A stretch of 64,000 nucleotides of DNA from Pantoea vagans (GCF_004792415.1 NZ_CP038853.1:2294001-2358000), one strand, 5' to 3'; shown: positions 16,722 through 29,783, counted from the first letter of the stretch. Program-made: numbers and translations. The notes: generated by a model from the sequence alone, not told the origin.

Positions 16722-17717
16722 TCAGACCGGCAATGCCTGGGTCTGTTCGCCCTCTTCTATCAGCATCAGCCCGGCACGCAACCCGGCTGCTACGTTGGGG
16801 TTCGGGAACAGCACATATTCCCGTGCCTGCTGCACGTAATAGCGGGTGTTGCCATCTTCCGCCAGCAACGTCCCCTGTGGAAAGGCGGTAAAGTTCAGCG
16901 TTTCCGGTGACATATGCAGCGTAAAGTGCTCACTCAGCCGGGTGATCTGCTGCGCGACCCGATAATGGCGCGGCTTAACCGTAGTGACGGGCATGGCTTC
17001 ACCATAGAGTAATGATGCCAGCGCCTGCTGTGCCGCACTGAACTGACTGAGATCGTTCTCGCCAAACGGCAACGCTTTGCCCAGCTCCAGGGTGCAGCTG
17101 GCCGCACCGAAGTGCTCGCAGCTGAAATGAGTAAAGGTGCCGCCCGGCGCACGATGAAATACCAGCGCTTCCAGACCGGCTGCGGCCAGCCAGTCGAGAA
17201 ATCCGGGCGGCCAGGGGCGCTCGTTATGCGGCATCACGCCGAACTGAGGATGGTAAGAGCCGCGAATCGCCGTGTGCATGTCGAGATGCCAGCGCGTCTC
17301 ATCGCACTCGCCCAGCTGCCAGAACGTTTCCAGCGTCTGCTCCAGCCGCAGCACGCGGCGGGCCTCATCGCCATCGTCAATCTGCTGCCAGCGTCCGCCA
17401 AACAGCCGGTTGATGTCATAGCGCACATAGCGCTTGCCGGCCCGCAACGCTGATGGGTTACCCAGAATCACCAGCATGCGCTGCTGCAGCGGTTTTTCGC
17501 CGCGCAGCAGGGGATTAATCAGCTGGTTCACGATTTCAACCGGGGCGGTTTCATTACCGTGGATCCCGGCGGAAAGCACCAGCGCCTGTTTAACCGGCAC
17601 CGTTGGCTCCATTAACAGTATGCCGTGATACAACCACTGCCAGCGAAGATGCGCCGTTTCACCACTACGCTTACGCGGTACTTCGCCGGAGAGCGTTTGC
17701 TGTAAAAAGTCCTGCAT
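16722..17717 (-). CDS. astE: Succinylglutamate desuccinylase
   Basis: The last enzyme of the arginine succinyltransferase pathway, it hydrolyses N-succinylglutamate to succinate and glutamate. The protein is a zinc carboxypeptidase-fold member of the AspA/AstE family. Of 331 residues (E. coli 322), zinc ligands are in GIHGNETAP (His and Glu, about 52-60) and in WHLDMHTAIRGS (second His, about 145-156). The catalytic Glu lies in CTLELGKALPFG (about 208-219). The start at 17717 has AAGGAGGAACG upstream; 18 further in-frame codons are unlikely. It is last in astCADBE, 50 bases after astB. Confidence 0.95.
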   Translation of the reverse strand: MQDFLQQTLSGEVPRKRSGETAHLRWQWLYHGILLMEPTVPVKQALVLSAGIHGNETAPVEIVNQLINPLLRGEKPLQQRMLVILGNPSALRAGKRYVRYDINRLFGGRWQQIDDGDEARRVLRLEQTLETFWQLGECDETRWHLDMHTAIRGSYHPQFGVMPHNERPWPPGFLDWLAAAGLEALVFHRAPGGTFTHFSCEHFGAASCTLELGKALPFGENDLSQFSAAQQALASLLYGEAMPVTTVKPRHYRVAQQITRLSEHFTLHMSPETLNFTAFPQGTLLAEDGNTRYYVQQAREYVLFPNPNVAAGLRAGLMLIEEGEQTQALPV

Positions 17718-17767
17718 CGTTCCTCCTTTTCGCCCTGAGCAGGCGGCAGCCTGAGCTGCCCCCTCCT

Positions 17768-21586
<3,819 letters not shown>

Positions 21587-21590
<4 letters not shown>

Positions 21591-22807
21591 GATGCGGACC
21601 CTCGAACCAGGCGTTCACATACCTCAGCAAAGCGTGCCATGCCGAGCTTCACTTCCTGCTCACTGATATTCAGCGCGGGGGCAAAACGGACCACGTTAGC
21701 CCCGGCAATCAGCACCATCACGCCCATCTCAGCGGCGGCCAGATTGATCTCTTTGGCTTTACCGGCAAAGTCATCGCTGAGCACCGCGCCAATCAGCAGA
21801 CCCAGACCGCGCACCTCTTTAAACAGATGCAGGCGCTGATTGATCTCATCCAGGGCCGCGACAATCCACTCGTGACGCTGCGTGACACCCGCCATCATGT
21901 CAGGCTGGTTGATCAGCTCCATCACTTTACCGGCGACCGCGCCCGCCAGCGGATTGCCGCCATAGGTGGTGCCATGGGTACCGACGCCCATCACCCGCGC
22001 CAAATCGTCGCGGGTCAGCATCGCCCCTATCGGGAAGCCGCCGCCCAACGCTTTGGCGCTGGTGAGGACATCCGGCGTGACGCCATAATGCATATAGGCG
22101 TAGAGCGAACCGGTACGACCCACGCCGCTCTGCACCTCATCAAAAATCAGCACGGCCTGATGCTTATCACAGAGTTCACGCAGTCCACGCAGGAACGCCG
22201 GATCGGCAGGCAGCACGCCGCCCTCACCCTGGATCGGTTCAACAATGACGGCGCAGGTATGGTCATTAATCAGTTCAGCGGCTGCAGCCAGATCGTTAAA
22301 CGGCGCATGCTGGATCTCAGGCGGCAACGGCGCAAAATCTTTTGAATAGGCGGGCTGACCACCGGCTGACACGGTAAACAGGGTGCGCCCGTGAAACGCA
22401 TTCTTAAACGCCACGATACCACTTTTATGCGGGCCGACACGGTCATGTGCCACTTTACGGGCCAGCTTCAGCGCCGCTTCGTTCGCTTCCGCCCCGGAGT
22501 TACAGAAGAACACCCGGTCAGCGAAGGTGGCGTCGATCAACTGCTTCGCCAGACGCAGGATCGGTTCGTTAGTGTAGCCATTACCGGTGTGCCATAACCG
22601 TGCGGCCTGTTCCTGCAACGCCTGCTGCAATGCCGGATGCGCATGCCCTAACGCATTAACAGCGATGCCACCGGCAAAATCGATGTAATCTTTACCGTTT
22701 TGATCCCAGACGGTGGAGCCTTCTGCGCGAACCGGTATAAAGGTCGCAGGTGCATAAACCGGCATCATCCATTGATCGAAATCGTGACGTGAAACGTGCA
22801 GTGCCAT
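21587..22807 (-). CDS. astC: Succinylornithine/acetylornithine transaminase
   Basis: This PLP-dependent class III aminotransferase converts succinylornithine to its semialdehyde. The 406 residues match AstC/ArgD. The cofactor-binding stretch is [13 protein letters not shown] (about 223-235), with the Schiff-base Lys in [13 protein letters not shown] (about 252). PLP phosphate contacts lie in [10 protein letters not shown] (about 105-114). First gene of the astCADBE operon, it is read from a sigma-54 promoter about 80 bases upstream. The ribosome-binding site GGAGAGTGGG lies before the ATG. AstC and ArgD are close paralogues; the operon context decides for AstC. Confidence 0.95.
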
Positions 22808-23733
22808 AACCCACTCTCCTGCTTTACTTTACCGGCCAGGTAAAGCTTATGTTTTAAAATTGTTAAAGGATGTTGTAGTGCAGCCCTACTGTAGAGTGCA
22901 GTTAACGTGCCAGCCAGAGAATAAATGCATAAAATGGTCTTCACAACGGAATATCAATGGGTTACACACTGACAATATTCACTTAATTTGCATATATAGT
23001 GAATAATTGTCTGATTGCAGCGGCAAAGCCGGGTTTTAAACAGCAGAATTATGCATTCGCGGGATGAAATATCGCTTTTGTGATCGCTGATAAATTATCT
23101 CTCCATAAAAACCCATTTCCTGCCCTGTTTTAGCGCAGTTTGCCTCTCACTGGTGCAGCGGTGGTCGCCGGATTTTGCCTGAACTAAGAGCGCTAAAAAG
23201 CAAAACTTAACAAACTATTTTCATTTATCACGTCGGGCGGATTAATTTTCCCATCTTTTATCGATTAATTAATGAGCAATGTGATGGCACTTTAATCAGT
23301 GTCGTGCAGATTATTTCTGTCGTGATTATCGGGCGGGAAATAATATTTCTGACAAGATGAACAGATATTAATATGCAGACTAATGATTAGAAGGTAATCC
23401 TTGTGGAATTATCACTTTCATAAAACTCACTATAATGAATACAGAGAGTGACGTGATTCAATTATATACAGTTAACTTATGGATTATAGTGTGTTTTTTT
23501 AACTAATTTATTGATTATAATGTAATTTCACACCATGCCCCTTAAGGTTTTATTAGAAGAAAATCTTATTACCTTGTCATTTAATCTTCTGTCCCCCGCT
23601 GTTATTCATTAGCTGAATATAGACATCACATTTTGTTACTTTTATTACGCTTTGTAATTTTAACTTTTTGTGTCATTTTCATTTCACCCCGAAACAGGGG
23701 AATAATAATTAATGAATACAGGGTAATAATTAA
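22808..23733. other. Long AT-rich control region between astC and the porin gene
   Basis: These 926 bases are without a gene. The left 110 bases hold the astC sigma-54 promoter. At 22977-23006 lies an inverted repeat TATTCACT/AGTGAATA separated by 14 bases, a possible regulator site (ArgR or another). From about 23220 to the porin start the sequence is strongly AT-rich. Stretches such as TTTGTTACTTTTATTACG and TTAACTTTTTGTGTC (about 23630-23680) recall OmpR boxes upstream of ompF. No open frame of note was found. The length and base composition suggest H-NS-type and OmpR-type control of the porin; this is inference. Confidence 0.45.
22897..22912 (-). promoter_or_regulatory. Sigma-54 promoter of astCADBE
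   Basis: On the minus strand the element reads TGGCAC-GTTAA-CTGCA. This matches the RpoN consensus TGGCACN5TTGCA at every position but one, with the GG and GC at the required spacing. It places the start of transcription about 80 bases before astC. E. coli astC is also transcribed by sigma-54 with NtrC under nitrogen limitation. Confidence 0.85.
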
Positions 23734-24807
23734 ATGATGAAGCGCACTTTACTGACGGCTATTATGCCGTTACTGATCGGTCTTTCTTCCGCACAGGCCG
23801 CAGAAATTTATAACAAGGATGGCAATAAGCTGGACCTGGTCGGCAAGATTAACGTGTCACACCTTTTTTCCGACGACGATAACAACAACGGTGATACCTC
23901 TTCTTATGCCCGTTTTGGTTTCAAGGGCGAGACGAAGATTACCGATCAGCTCACCGGTTATGGCTTCTGGCAGTATCAGTACAGCCTTCACAACTCTGAA
24001 GGCAGTGACGCACAGGCCACCAACCGTACCCGTCTGGGCTATGCTGGCCTGAAATTTGGTAAGGCCGGTGCGCTGGATTACGGACGTAACTATGGCCTGG
24101 TCTATGACGCGCTGAGTTACACCGATATGCTGCCGTTCTTCGGCGGCGATTCCGGTTATACCGACGCCTTCCTCTCTGGCCGCTCAACCGGCGTGCTGAC
24201 CTGGCGTAACAGTGATTTCTTTGGTCTGGTAGACGGGTTAAACCTTGCTGCACAGTATCAGGGTAAAAACGACCGCAGCAGTAACATCGACGGCGTGCGT
24301 CGTTCGAATGGCGATGGTTTTGCCCTCTCCGCGTCTTATGACTTCGATTTCGGCCTGAGCTTCGCTGGCGCGTTTGCCAGCCTGGATCGCACCACGGCGC
24401 AGAACGCAGCCGCACGCGGTGAAGGCGAAAAAGCCCAGCACTGGGCAACCTCAGTTAAATATGATGCGAACCAGGTTTATCTGGCCGCAATGTACGGCGA
24501 AACGCTGAACGCCACGCCGATCAGCGGCGGCTTCGCCAACAAAGCGCAAAACTTTGAAGCCGTGGCGCAGTATCAGTTCCTGAACGGCTTCCGTCCATCC
24601 GTGGGTTACGTCTCATCGAAGGGCAAAGAAATTGAAAATATCGGCGATGCCGACATTATTAAGTACACCGCCGTGGGTGCCACCTACTACTTCAACAAGA
24701 ACATGTCGGTCTATGGTGAATACCGCATCAACCTGTTGAAAGATAACAACCCGCTCGGTCTGGCGACCGACGACATCACCGCGCTGGGTCTGATTTACCA
24801 GTTCTGA
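23734..24807 (+). CDS. General porin of the OmpF/OmpC family
   Basis: This trimeric outer membrane beta-barrel lets small hydrophilic solutes pass. The 357 residues carry a signal peptide (MMKRTLLTAIMPLLIGLSSAQA) followed by AEIYNKDGNKLDLVGK, the standard mature start. The protein ends in the sorting signal LGLIYQF with terminal Phe. Sixteen-strand pattern and conserved YGRNYGLVYD and FFGLVDGLNLAAQYQGKN are present. In constriction loop 3 the usual PEFGGD reads PFFGGD, so the acidic residue equivalent to OmpF Glu117 is replaced by Phe; the preceding Asp in YTDMLP is kept. The MMKR start copies OmpF. Which E. coli porin is the orthologue cannot be decided. Confidence 0.9.
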   Translation: MMKRTLLTAIMPLLIGLSSAQAAEIYNKDGNKLDLVGKINVSHLFSDDDNNNGDTSSYARFGFKGETKITDQLTGYGFWQYQYSLHNSEGSDAQATNRTRLGYAGLKFGKAGALDYGRNYGLVYDALSYTDMLPFFGGDSGYTDAFLSGRSTGVLTWRNSDFFGLVDGLNLAAQYQGKNDRSSNIDGVRRSNGDGFALSASYDFDFGLSFAGAFASLDRTTAQNAAARGEGEKAQHWATSVKYDANQVYLAAMYGETLNATPISGGFANKAQNFEAVAQYQFLNGFRPSVGYVSSKGKEIENIGDADIIKYTAVGATYYFNKNMSVYGEYRINLLKDNNPLGLATDDITALGLIYQF

Positions 24808-24815
24808 TGAGACAG

Positions 24816-24842
24816 CAGGCCCGGTGCTTCCTGCCGGGCCTG
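24816..24842 (+). terminator. Terminator after the porin gene
   Basis: The stem CAGGCCCGG/CCGGGCCTG with a 9-base loop starts nine bases after the stop and is followed by TTTAC. The T-run is weak but position and stem are good. Confidence 0.65.
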
Positions 24843-24881
24843 TTTACTGACTCACCAGACATAATCCGTTCTCACGCCGGT

Positions 24882-26438
24882 TTAGCCCAGCGCCCTGACT
24901 AAGTTAACCGCCACAGCCTCTTCCTGCATCAGCTCTTCCACGTTGGCCGATGCCAGCAGCGTGGTTGCCTGCCCGGCAGGCACCGGACGGCTGAAAAGAT
25001 ACCCCTGACCATAATCACAGCCGCGTTTTCTCAGCCACCGCAGCGTGGCGACATCCTCGATGCCCTCTGCCGTAATCACCACATTCAGCCCCTGACAGAG
25101 CGCCAGCAGCGTTTCCACGACTTTACGCTGCTCCGACCCGGTCACAATTCCGGCAATAAACGTCTGATCAATTTTGATTTTGGTAATGCCCAGACCCAGC
25201 AATACGGAAAGGTTGGAATAGCCAGTGCCGAAATCGTCCAGTACCACGCCGATACCGGCCTCTTTCAGCAGGCGGATCGCCTCGCGGGCATCATCAGAGA
25301 TAGCCATGACGTTCTGTTCCGTGATCTCCAGTTCCAGCATGACCGGTCCGGCATGCTGCATGATGCGGGACAGACAGGTGGTCAGCGACGGTCTCAGCAG
25401 CTGCTCCGGGGTAATGTTCAGCGACAGGCAGAGCCCGGCAGGCCATGCCCGTGTTGCACTGACCGCATCCTGCAGCAGCGCCACGGTCATGCTGTCCATC
25501 AGCCCCAGCCGTTCCACCACCGGCAGAAACTCAGCGGGTGAAACCGTCTGCCCCGACGCGGTGATCCAGCGTGCCAGTATTTCAAAGCCGGTAATGTTTC
25601 CGCTTCGCAGCGACACCAGCGGCTGCAGAAAGGGAACGATGGCGTGGCCGCTGACGGCAGCAACGACCTCCTGCTCCAGCCTTTCCCGCTGGCGAAAGCG
25701 CAGCTCCATGTCTGGTGTGAATCGCGCCAGATGAGAACGCGTGTTCTGTTTAGCTTCGTACAGCGCCAGATCCGCCGCCCGCACCACATCGGCCTGCCCG
25801 GTGCAGGCTGAACTGGCAATGCCTGCAGAGAGACTGAGGAAGGTATGCGGACCGGTCCGGATGGATGCCGCATGCTGACAAAGACTTTCCGCGGCGGTCA
25901 GCGCCTGCTCAGCCTGCGACGCCGCGGTTACGATAGCAAACTCATCCCCACCAATGCGAAACACCTGGCTCTGCGTGCCCGCCGAGGTGGTCAGCAGCCC
26001 GGCCAGCGCAACCAGCGTGGCATCGCCCTGACGATGACCGTTCAGGTCATTAATACTTTTGAAATCGTTGATGTCGAGCAGCGTCAGGGTATAAGGCACC
26101 TCGCCGGTATTCAGCGCAGCAAGGTGTGCGGTGAATGATCGGCGATTCATTACGCCGGTCAGCGCATCCGTGCCGGCCAGCCTGAGTGCGTTTTTTTCTG
26201 CACTCAGTGATTTGCGGATCAGATTCACGATAAACAGCGCCGGAATAATCATTGCCAGCCCGGCAAATGCCGTCGCAGTCAGGATAAACCGCACCCGCTC
26301 ACTGGTTTCGAAATCGGGATCGTAGCCCAGGCCCAGCAGGCTGGAAATCCGCGCCTCAAGCCCGAATTCCCACAGTATGGAGAGTAAAATGATGGTCGCA
26401 ATATTCAGCACTGCGAGCCAGAAAAGTTTCAGGCGCAT
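24882..26438 (-). CDS. Membrane-anchored GGDEF-EAL cyclic-di-GMP protein
   Basis: This 518-residue protein is likely to make and/or degrade c-di-GMP at the inner membrane. Two hydrophobic segments (about 5-25 and 52-72) flank a short periplasmic part. The GGDEF domain (about 85-240) has an intact RIGGDEFAIV. The EAL domain (about 255-500) has EIL in place of EAL (FEILARW, a common active variant), LELEIT, the catalytic DDFGTGYS and a late EGIE segment. Both active sites therefore look competent, so direction of activity cannot be read from sequence. The gene stands alone, convergent with the porin. Confidence 0.9.
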   Translation of the reverse strand: MRLKLFWLAVLNIATIILLSILWEFGLEARISSLLGLGYDPDFETSERVRFILTATAFAGLAMIIPALFIVNLIRKSLSAEKNALRLAGTDALTGVMNRRSFTAHLAALNTGEVPYTLTLLDINDFKSINDLNGHRQGDATLVALAGLLTTSAGTQSQVFRIGGDEFAIVTAASQAEQALTAAESLCQHAASIRTGPHTFLSLSAGIASSACTGQADVVRAADLALYEAKQNTRSHLARFTPDMELRFRQRERLEQEVVAAVSGHAIVPFLQPLVSLRSGNITGFEILARWITASGQTVSPAEFLPVVERLGLMDSMTVALLQDAVSATRAWPAGLCLSLNITPEQLLRPSLTTCLSRIMQHAGPVMLELEITEQNVMAISDDAREAIRLLKEAGIGVVLDDFGTGYSNLSVLLGLGITKIKIDQTFIAGIVTGSEQRKVVETLLALCQGLNVVITAEGIEDVATLRWLRKRGCDYGQGYLFSRPVPAGQATTLLASANVEELMQEEAVAVNLVRALG

Positions 26439-27043
26439 GCGTTCATTCCCGGTGATGGAGAGTGTCAGAGTGTTGTTTTAATTATCAGTAAAAACCCGGG
26501 GTGTATTTCTCATAGCCTGTCAGCTTAACTGCCGACGATAATCACCCCTCCGCTATTTCTGCTCATAGAAATCACGCGTTCTCACCCGCCTCGCGCCAGC
26601 ACAACAGAAGACCTGCTCTGCGCGGCGCGTGCCGGTGACGTCATCAATATCGATGAGTGTTCTATCGGCAGCGGCGGCCAGATTAACAGGCCGGTCCGGT
26701 TATATTTATGCATTACGACGGTTTCGACGGGTTATGCGACCGGGAAGGTGGGACACCACACAGCGCATCAGGACATACTAAGTAAGGGACGTGAACTTAC
26801 GAATTAACAAGAGTTTGCCCTGTTATTGCTGCTGTAAGTCGTTGCGCAAATTTGCGTGAAAAAGCCTGGAAGCACGACACTTTTTTATTTATTACCGGCG
26901 GTCTGACTGCATGGGAGACATTCCGGCAGATCGTAATTTTGTCGCACAAAACTAAATAGTGCTCAATTTAGTTAAGCACAACCCTACAGAACCCTCTCCG
27001 GCTGCCGATACCGGGTTACACAACGAACTCTTCCGGAAGAACG
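26439..27043. other. Intergenic region upstream of the chemoreceptor gene
   Basis: These 605 bases lie between two divergent genes. A frame open for about 75 codons ends at 26807, but it has no start codon with a ribosome-binding site and no recognised similarity. It could be a decayed gene. Just before the chemoreceptor, GCCGATAC (27004-27011) resembles the -10 of flagellar sigma-28 promoters, but no matching -35 is at the right distance. Nothing else was seen. Confidence 0.4.
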
Positions 27044-28588
27044 ATGAAAATCTCAACGCGCCTTAGCGCAGGTTTTGGCCTGCTGATTTTGCTGTTTATT
27101 ATTTGTGCCGGTACCGCGATTCAGGCGCTGAACAGCGCCCGTAATAGCATGGACGAGGTGGTCAATGTCCGGCTGAAAAAGTACCAGACCGTGCTGGATA
27201 TGCGTGGCGGCGTGCGGGATATGGCCATTGCGGTGCGTAACCTGGCCCTGATGACCGACCCTGTTGCGATGAAGCCAGAATGGGAACGTCTGCAAAAACA
27301 GCGGGCGCTTTACATCAGCAATCGTGAAACGCTGTCGCGCATGATGCAGACTGACGCTGGCCCCGCGGGACGCGAGGCGATGAGCAGAATTGAATCTGCT
27401 GAAGAGGCCGCGTTATCCACCCTGATGAACGCCGGGAAGCTCGGGCTGGAAAACCGTCAGCAGGAGGTTACCGACTATCTGTTAACCGTAGCGCGTCCTG
27501 CGCAGCAGACTCTGCTTAAAGCGATCAACGATCTGACTGAGCTGGAGATGCGCAACAGCCGGGATGCGGTGGTGGAAAACGGGAACGCTATCGCCCGCAC
27601 CACCTGGATACTGATCATCCTGGCAGCGATCTCCGTGCTGGCTGCGGTCGCCACCTGCGCGTTTATTGTGCGTATGCTGATGCGTCAGCTGGGCGGTGAA
27701 CCTGTTCAGGCACAGGCGCTGGCTGCCGCGATCGCGGCTGGCGATCTCACCTCCGCAGTTACGCTGCGCGGTGGCGACAGCACCAGCCTGCTTGCTTCGT
27801 TAAGCGGTATGCAGACCAATCTTCGCGGGCTGGTAACGCAAATCAAGGATGCTTCCGCTTCGGTGGCGCTGGCGGCCGATGAGATTTCCCAGGGCAACAG
27901 TGAGCTGTCATCCCGTACCGAGCAGCAGGCTGCTGCGCTGCAGGAAACCGCAGCCAGCATGGAGCAGCTCACTGCCACGGTAAAAAGCAATGCGGCAGGC
28001 GCGCAGCAGACGGCGGGTTCAGCGCGTGAGGCCGCCACACTGGCTCATGCAGGCGAAGCGGATGTTCAGCGCCTGTCAGAAACCATGCATGACATTTCGC
28101 TGAGTGCCGTGCGGGTGCGTGACATTACGTCGGTGATTGAGGGCATCGCTTTCCAGACCAATATTCTGGCGCTTAACGCCGCAGTAGAAGCAGCACGTGC
28201 CGGGGAAGACGGTCGCGGATTTGCCGTGGTCGCGGGCGAAGTCCGATCGCTGGCCCAGCGCAGCGCCACTGCGGCACGCGACATCAAGCAACTGATTGAG
28301 CAGGCGGTGACGCAGGTCGAGGAAGGTGTCACGGTGGCCGCAGGAACGGGTGAGCGCATCCTGAAAATTGTCAGCCGCGTAGGTGAACTGGCCGATGCCA
28401 TGGACAACCTTTCACTCTCCTCCGGTGAACAGATGCAGGGTATTTCCCAGGTCAGCATTGCGGTGAGTCAGATGGACGGCGTCACGCAGAATAACGCCGC
28501 GCTGGTAGAAGAGTCCTCTTCTGCGTCACAGTCCCTGCTGGCGCAGGCGCGCGACCTGCGTGGCATGGTCGGGACCTTCACCGTATGA
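27044..28588 (+). CDS. Methyl-accepting chemotaxis protein
   Basis: This 514-residue transmembrane chemoreceptor has TM1 at about 10-30 and a periplasmic helical domain of about 160 residues (four-helix-bundle type). TM2 is at about 188-212, a HAMP region at about 213-265, and a long cytoplasmic coiled coil follows. The signalling hairpin tip is textbook: GIAFQTNILALNAAVEAARAGEDGRGFAVVAGEVRSLAQRS (begins near 366, quoted in segments by motif). Methylation-type Glu/Gln pairs such as SRTEQQAAALQETAASMEQ occur near 290-308. It lacks the C-terminal NWETF pentapeptide seen in Tsr/Tar. The start has GGAAGAACG upstream. The next small gene overlaps its stop. Confidence 0.95.
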   Translation: MKISTRLSAGFGLLILLFIICAGTAIQALNSARNSMDEVVNVRLKKYQTVLDMRGGVRDMAIAVRNLALMTDPVAMKPEWERLQKQRALYISNRETLSRMMQTDAGPAGREAMSRIESAEEAALSTLMNAGKLGLENRQQEVTDYLLTVARPAQQTLLKAINDLTELEMRNSRDAVVENGNAIARTTWILIILAAISVLAAVATCAFIVRMLMRQLGGEPVQAQALAAAIAAGDLTSAVTLRGGDSTSLLASLSGMQTNLRGLVTQIKDASASVALAADEISQGNSELSSRTEQQAAALQETAASMEQLTATVKSNAAGAQQTAGSAREAATLAHAGEADVQRLSETMHDISLSAVRVRDITSVIEGIAFQTNILALNAAVEAARAGEDGRGFAVVAGEVRSLAQRSATAARDIKQLIEQAVTQVEEGVTVAAGTGERILKIVSRVGELADAMDNLSLSSGEQMQGISQVSIAVSQMDGVTQNNAALVEESSSASQSLLAQARDLRGMVGTFTV

Positions 28589-28896
28589 ATCTTCCCGGCG
28601 GACACCGTTCCGCCGATACGGCTGATCTTATCAGCCGCATCAGCGGGCTAAAACAGGATGTGGATATTCTGCTGCAGCAGCTCAGCGAAGGGGAGTATCT
28701 GAGCGTGGATACCTTCGCCAATAACTGGATACATCTGACCGAGCTTTACAGCCGGATTCAGGCGCACATGAGTGACCGCGCCCTGATGGATAAACTGGTG
28801 CGCAGCGACCTGCTACTGGCCGCTGACCTGCTGGCAGTAGGAAGAATGATTGCGGTCATGGATAACTTTCTGCGCTGCGCGGTCATTACCCGATGA
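28585..28896 (+). CDS. Small helical protein coupled to the chemoreceptor gene
   Basis: This 103-residue protein has an ATG that overlaps the chemoreceptor stop (ATGA), so it is almost certainly translated by coupling. Composition suggests a helical bundle with heptad-like leucines (LISRISGLKQDVDILLQQLSEG at about 15-36) and a C-terminal helix ending DNFLRCAVITR. It has no signal peptide and no clear transmembrane segment. No family is recognised. Coupling suggests a partner or modulator of the receptor, but no function can be assigned. Confidence 0.65.
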   Translation: MNLPGGHRSADTADLISRISGLKQDVDILLQQLSEGEYLSVDTFANNWIHLTELYSRIQAHMSDRALMDKLVRSDLLLAADLLAVGRMIAVMDNFLRCAVITR

Positions 28897-29231
28897 CCGG
28901 ATCGTGGCGCTGACAGTGTGCGACATTCGCATCTGCGTTAAACGCTGAAATATTGCGGCAAATATCAGCCGTTTTGCCCCTGGCGCACGTTGTGTGCCAG
29001 GGGCTACTCCCGGTTATGTTGACTTCAATTTAATTTGACTCAATACTGAGCCACCTTTCACCCGGAGGCGCAGCCAACGGCTTTTCCTCTCGCCGCGAAA
29101 GCGCCTGTAAGTTGGATGTCTGACACCCGACAAGAGATGCTGCCGCAGTCCGCATCTTCCCGATACACGCTTAGCAAGACTCCAGGGCTGACAAGCCGCC
29201 GGTGGTCTGGCTCTCCTGCCCCGGACTGAGA
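28897..29231. other. Intergenic region upstream of ohrR
   Basis: These 335 bases contain a strong hairpin at 28976-29004 (GCCCCTGGC-CA/TG-GCCAGGGGC) without a T-run on either side. A near-palindrome TCAATTTAATTTGA lies at 29025-29038. No coding frame is convincing. An ohr gene, the usual target of OhrR, is not here. Confidence 0.45.
29025..29038. promoter_or_regulatory. Candidate OhrR operator
   Basis: TCAATTTAATTTGA is palindromic at 12 of 14 positions and AT-rich, close in form to the AATT-centred sites bound by OhrR regulators. It lies about 195 bases upstream of the regulator gene. Assignment is by form and neighbourhood only. Confidence 0.35.
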
Positions 29232-29726
29232 ATGAGTAAAGATATGAATGATGAAACCGTGGGGATCGCTGATACTTCTCCCGCCAATGCAGCGCCTGAA
29301 ACCATCGACCAGTTTCTCTGCTTTGCGCTCTACTCCGCATCGCTCGCCATGACAAAGCTCTATCAGTCGCGGCTGAAACCGCTGGGGCTGACCTATCCGC
29401 AGTATCTGGTACTGCTGGTGCTGTGGGAAAAAGATGGCCTGACCGTCTCCGATATTGGCGCGCGCGTCCGGCTGGATTCCGGCACGCTCAGTCAGCTTCT
29501 GAAGCGGCTGGAGAGCGCAGGCATCATCTGTCGGCAGCGTGACACCGGGAAGGATGAGCGCCGGGTTGTGGTCTCCCTGACGGAACAGGGGCACCAGCTC
29601 AAAGTCGCGGCGGCGGGCGTCCCGGCCGATATGGTCTCCGTAATGGATACCGCCTGCAGTGAGCTTGGTGAACTGACGACCCAGGTTGCCACGCTGCGGG
29701 AAAAACTGCTTAAGGCCCTGCCATGA
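29232..29726 (+). CDS. MarR family regulator, OhrR type
   Basis: This 164-residue winged-helix repressor is probably a sensor of organic hydroperoxides. The N-terminal FLCFALYSASLAMTKLYQ (about 27-44) is the OhrR signature and contains the reactive cysteine; LGLTYPQYLVLLVLWE follows. The DNA-binding helix-turn-helix lies at VSDIGARVRLDSGTLSQLLKRLE (about 74-96), and the wing at RQRDTGKDERRVVVSLTEQG. The start is uncertain: the ATG at 29232 is used, but 29244 and 29202 are in frame and none has a strong ribosome-binding site. In other bacteria ohrR adjoins ohr; here it does not. Redox function is inferred. Confidence 0.82.
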   Translation: MSKDMNDETVGIADTSPANAAPETIDQFLCFALYSASLAMTKLYQSRLKPLGLTYPQYLVLLVLWEKDGLTVSDIGARVRLDSGTLSQLLKRLESAGIICRQRDTGKDERRVVVSLTEQGHQLKVAAAGVPADMVSVMDTACSELGELTTQVATLREKLLKALP

Positions 29727-29783
29727 AGCTGGCTTTTGATAAACGTGCGGGCAGGCTGAATCACCGAAGCGTTGTCCGTTCAG

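Noticed and set aside
22977..23006. ArgR boxes upstream of astC
   Set aside because: TATTCACT/AGTGAATA is a good inverted repeat, but its 14-base spacing and half sites do not fit the 18-bp ARG box; kept only as an unassigned repeat.
26585..26807. A possible small gene upstream of the chemoreceptor
   Set aside because: Open frame without a start codon and ribosome-binding site and without known similarity; recorded only as a feature of the intergenic region.
27004..27011. Flagellar sigma-28 promoter before the chemoreceptor
   Set aside because: GCCGATAC fits the -10, but no TAAAGTTT-like -35 lies at the required 11-base spacing.
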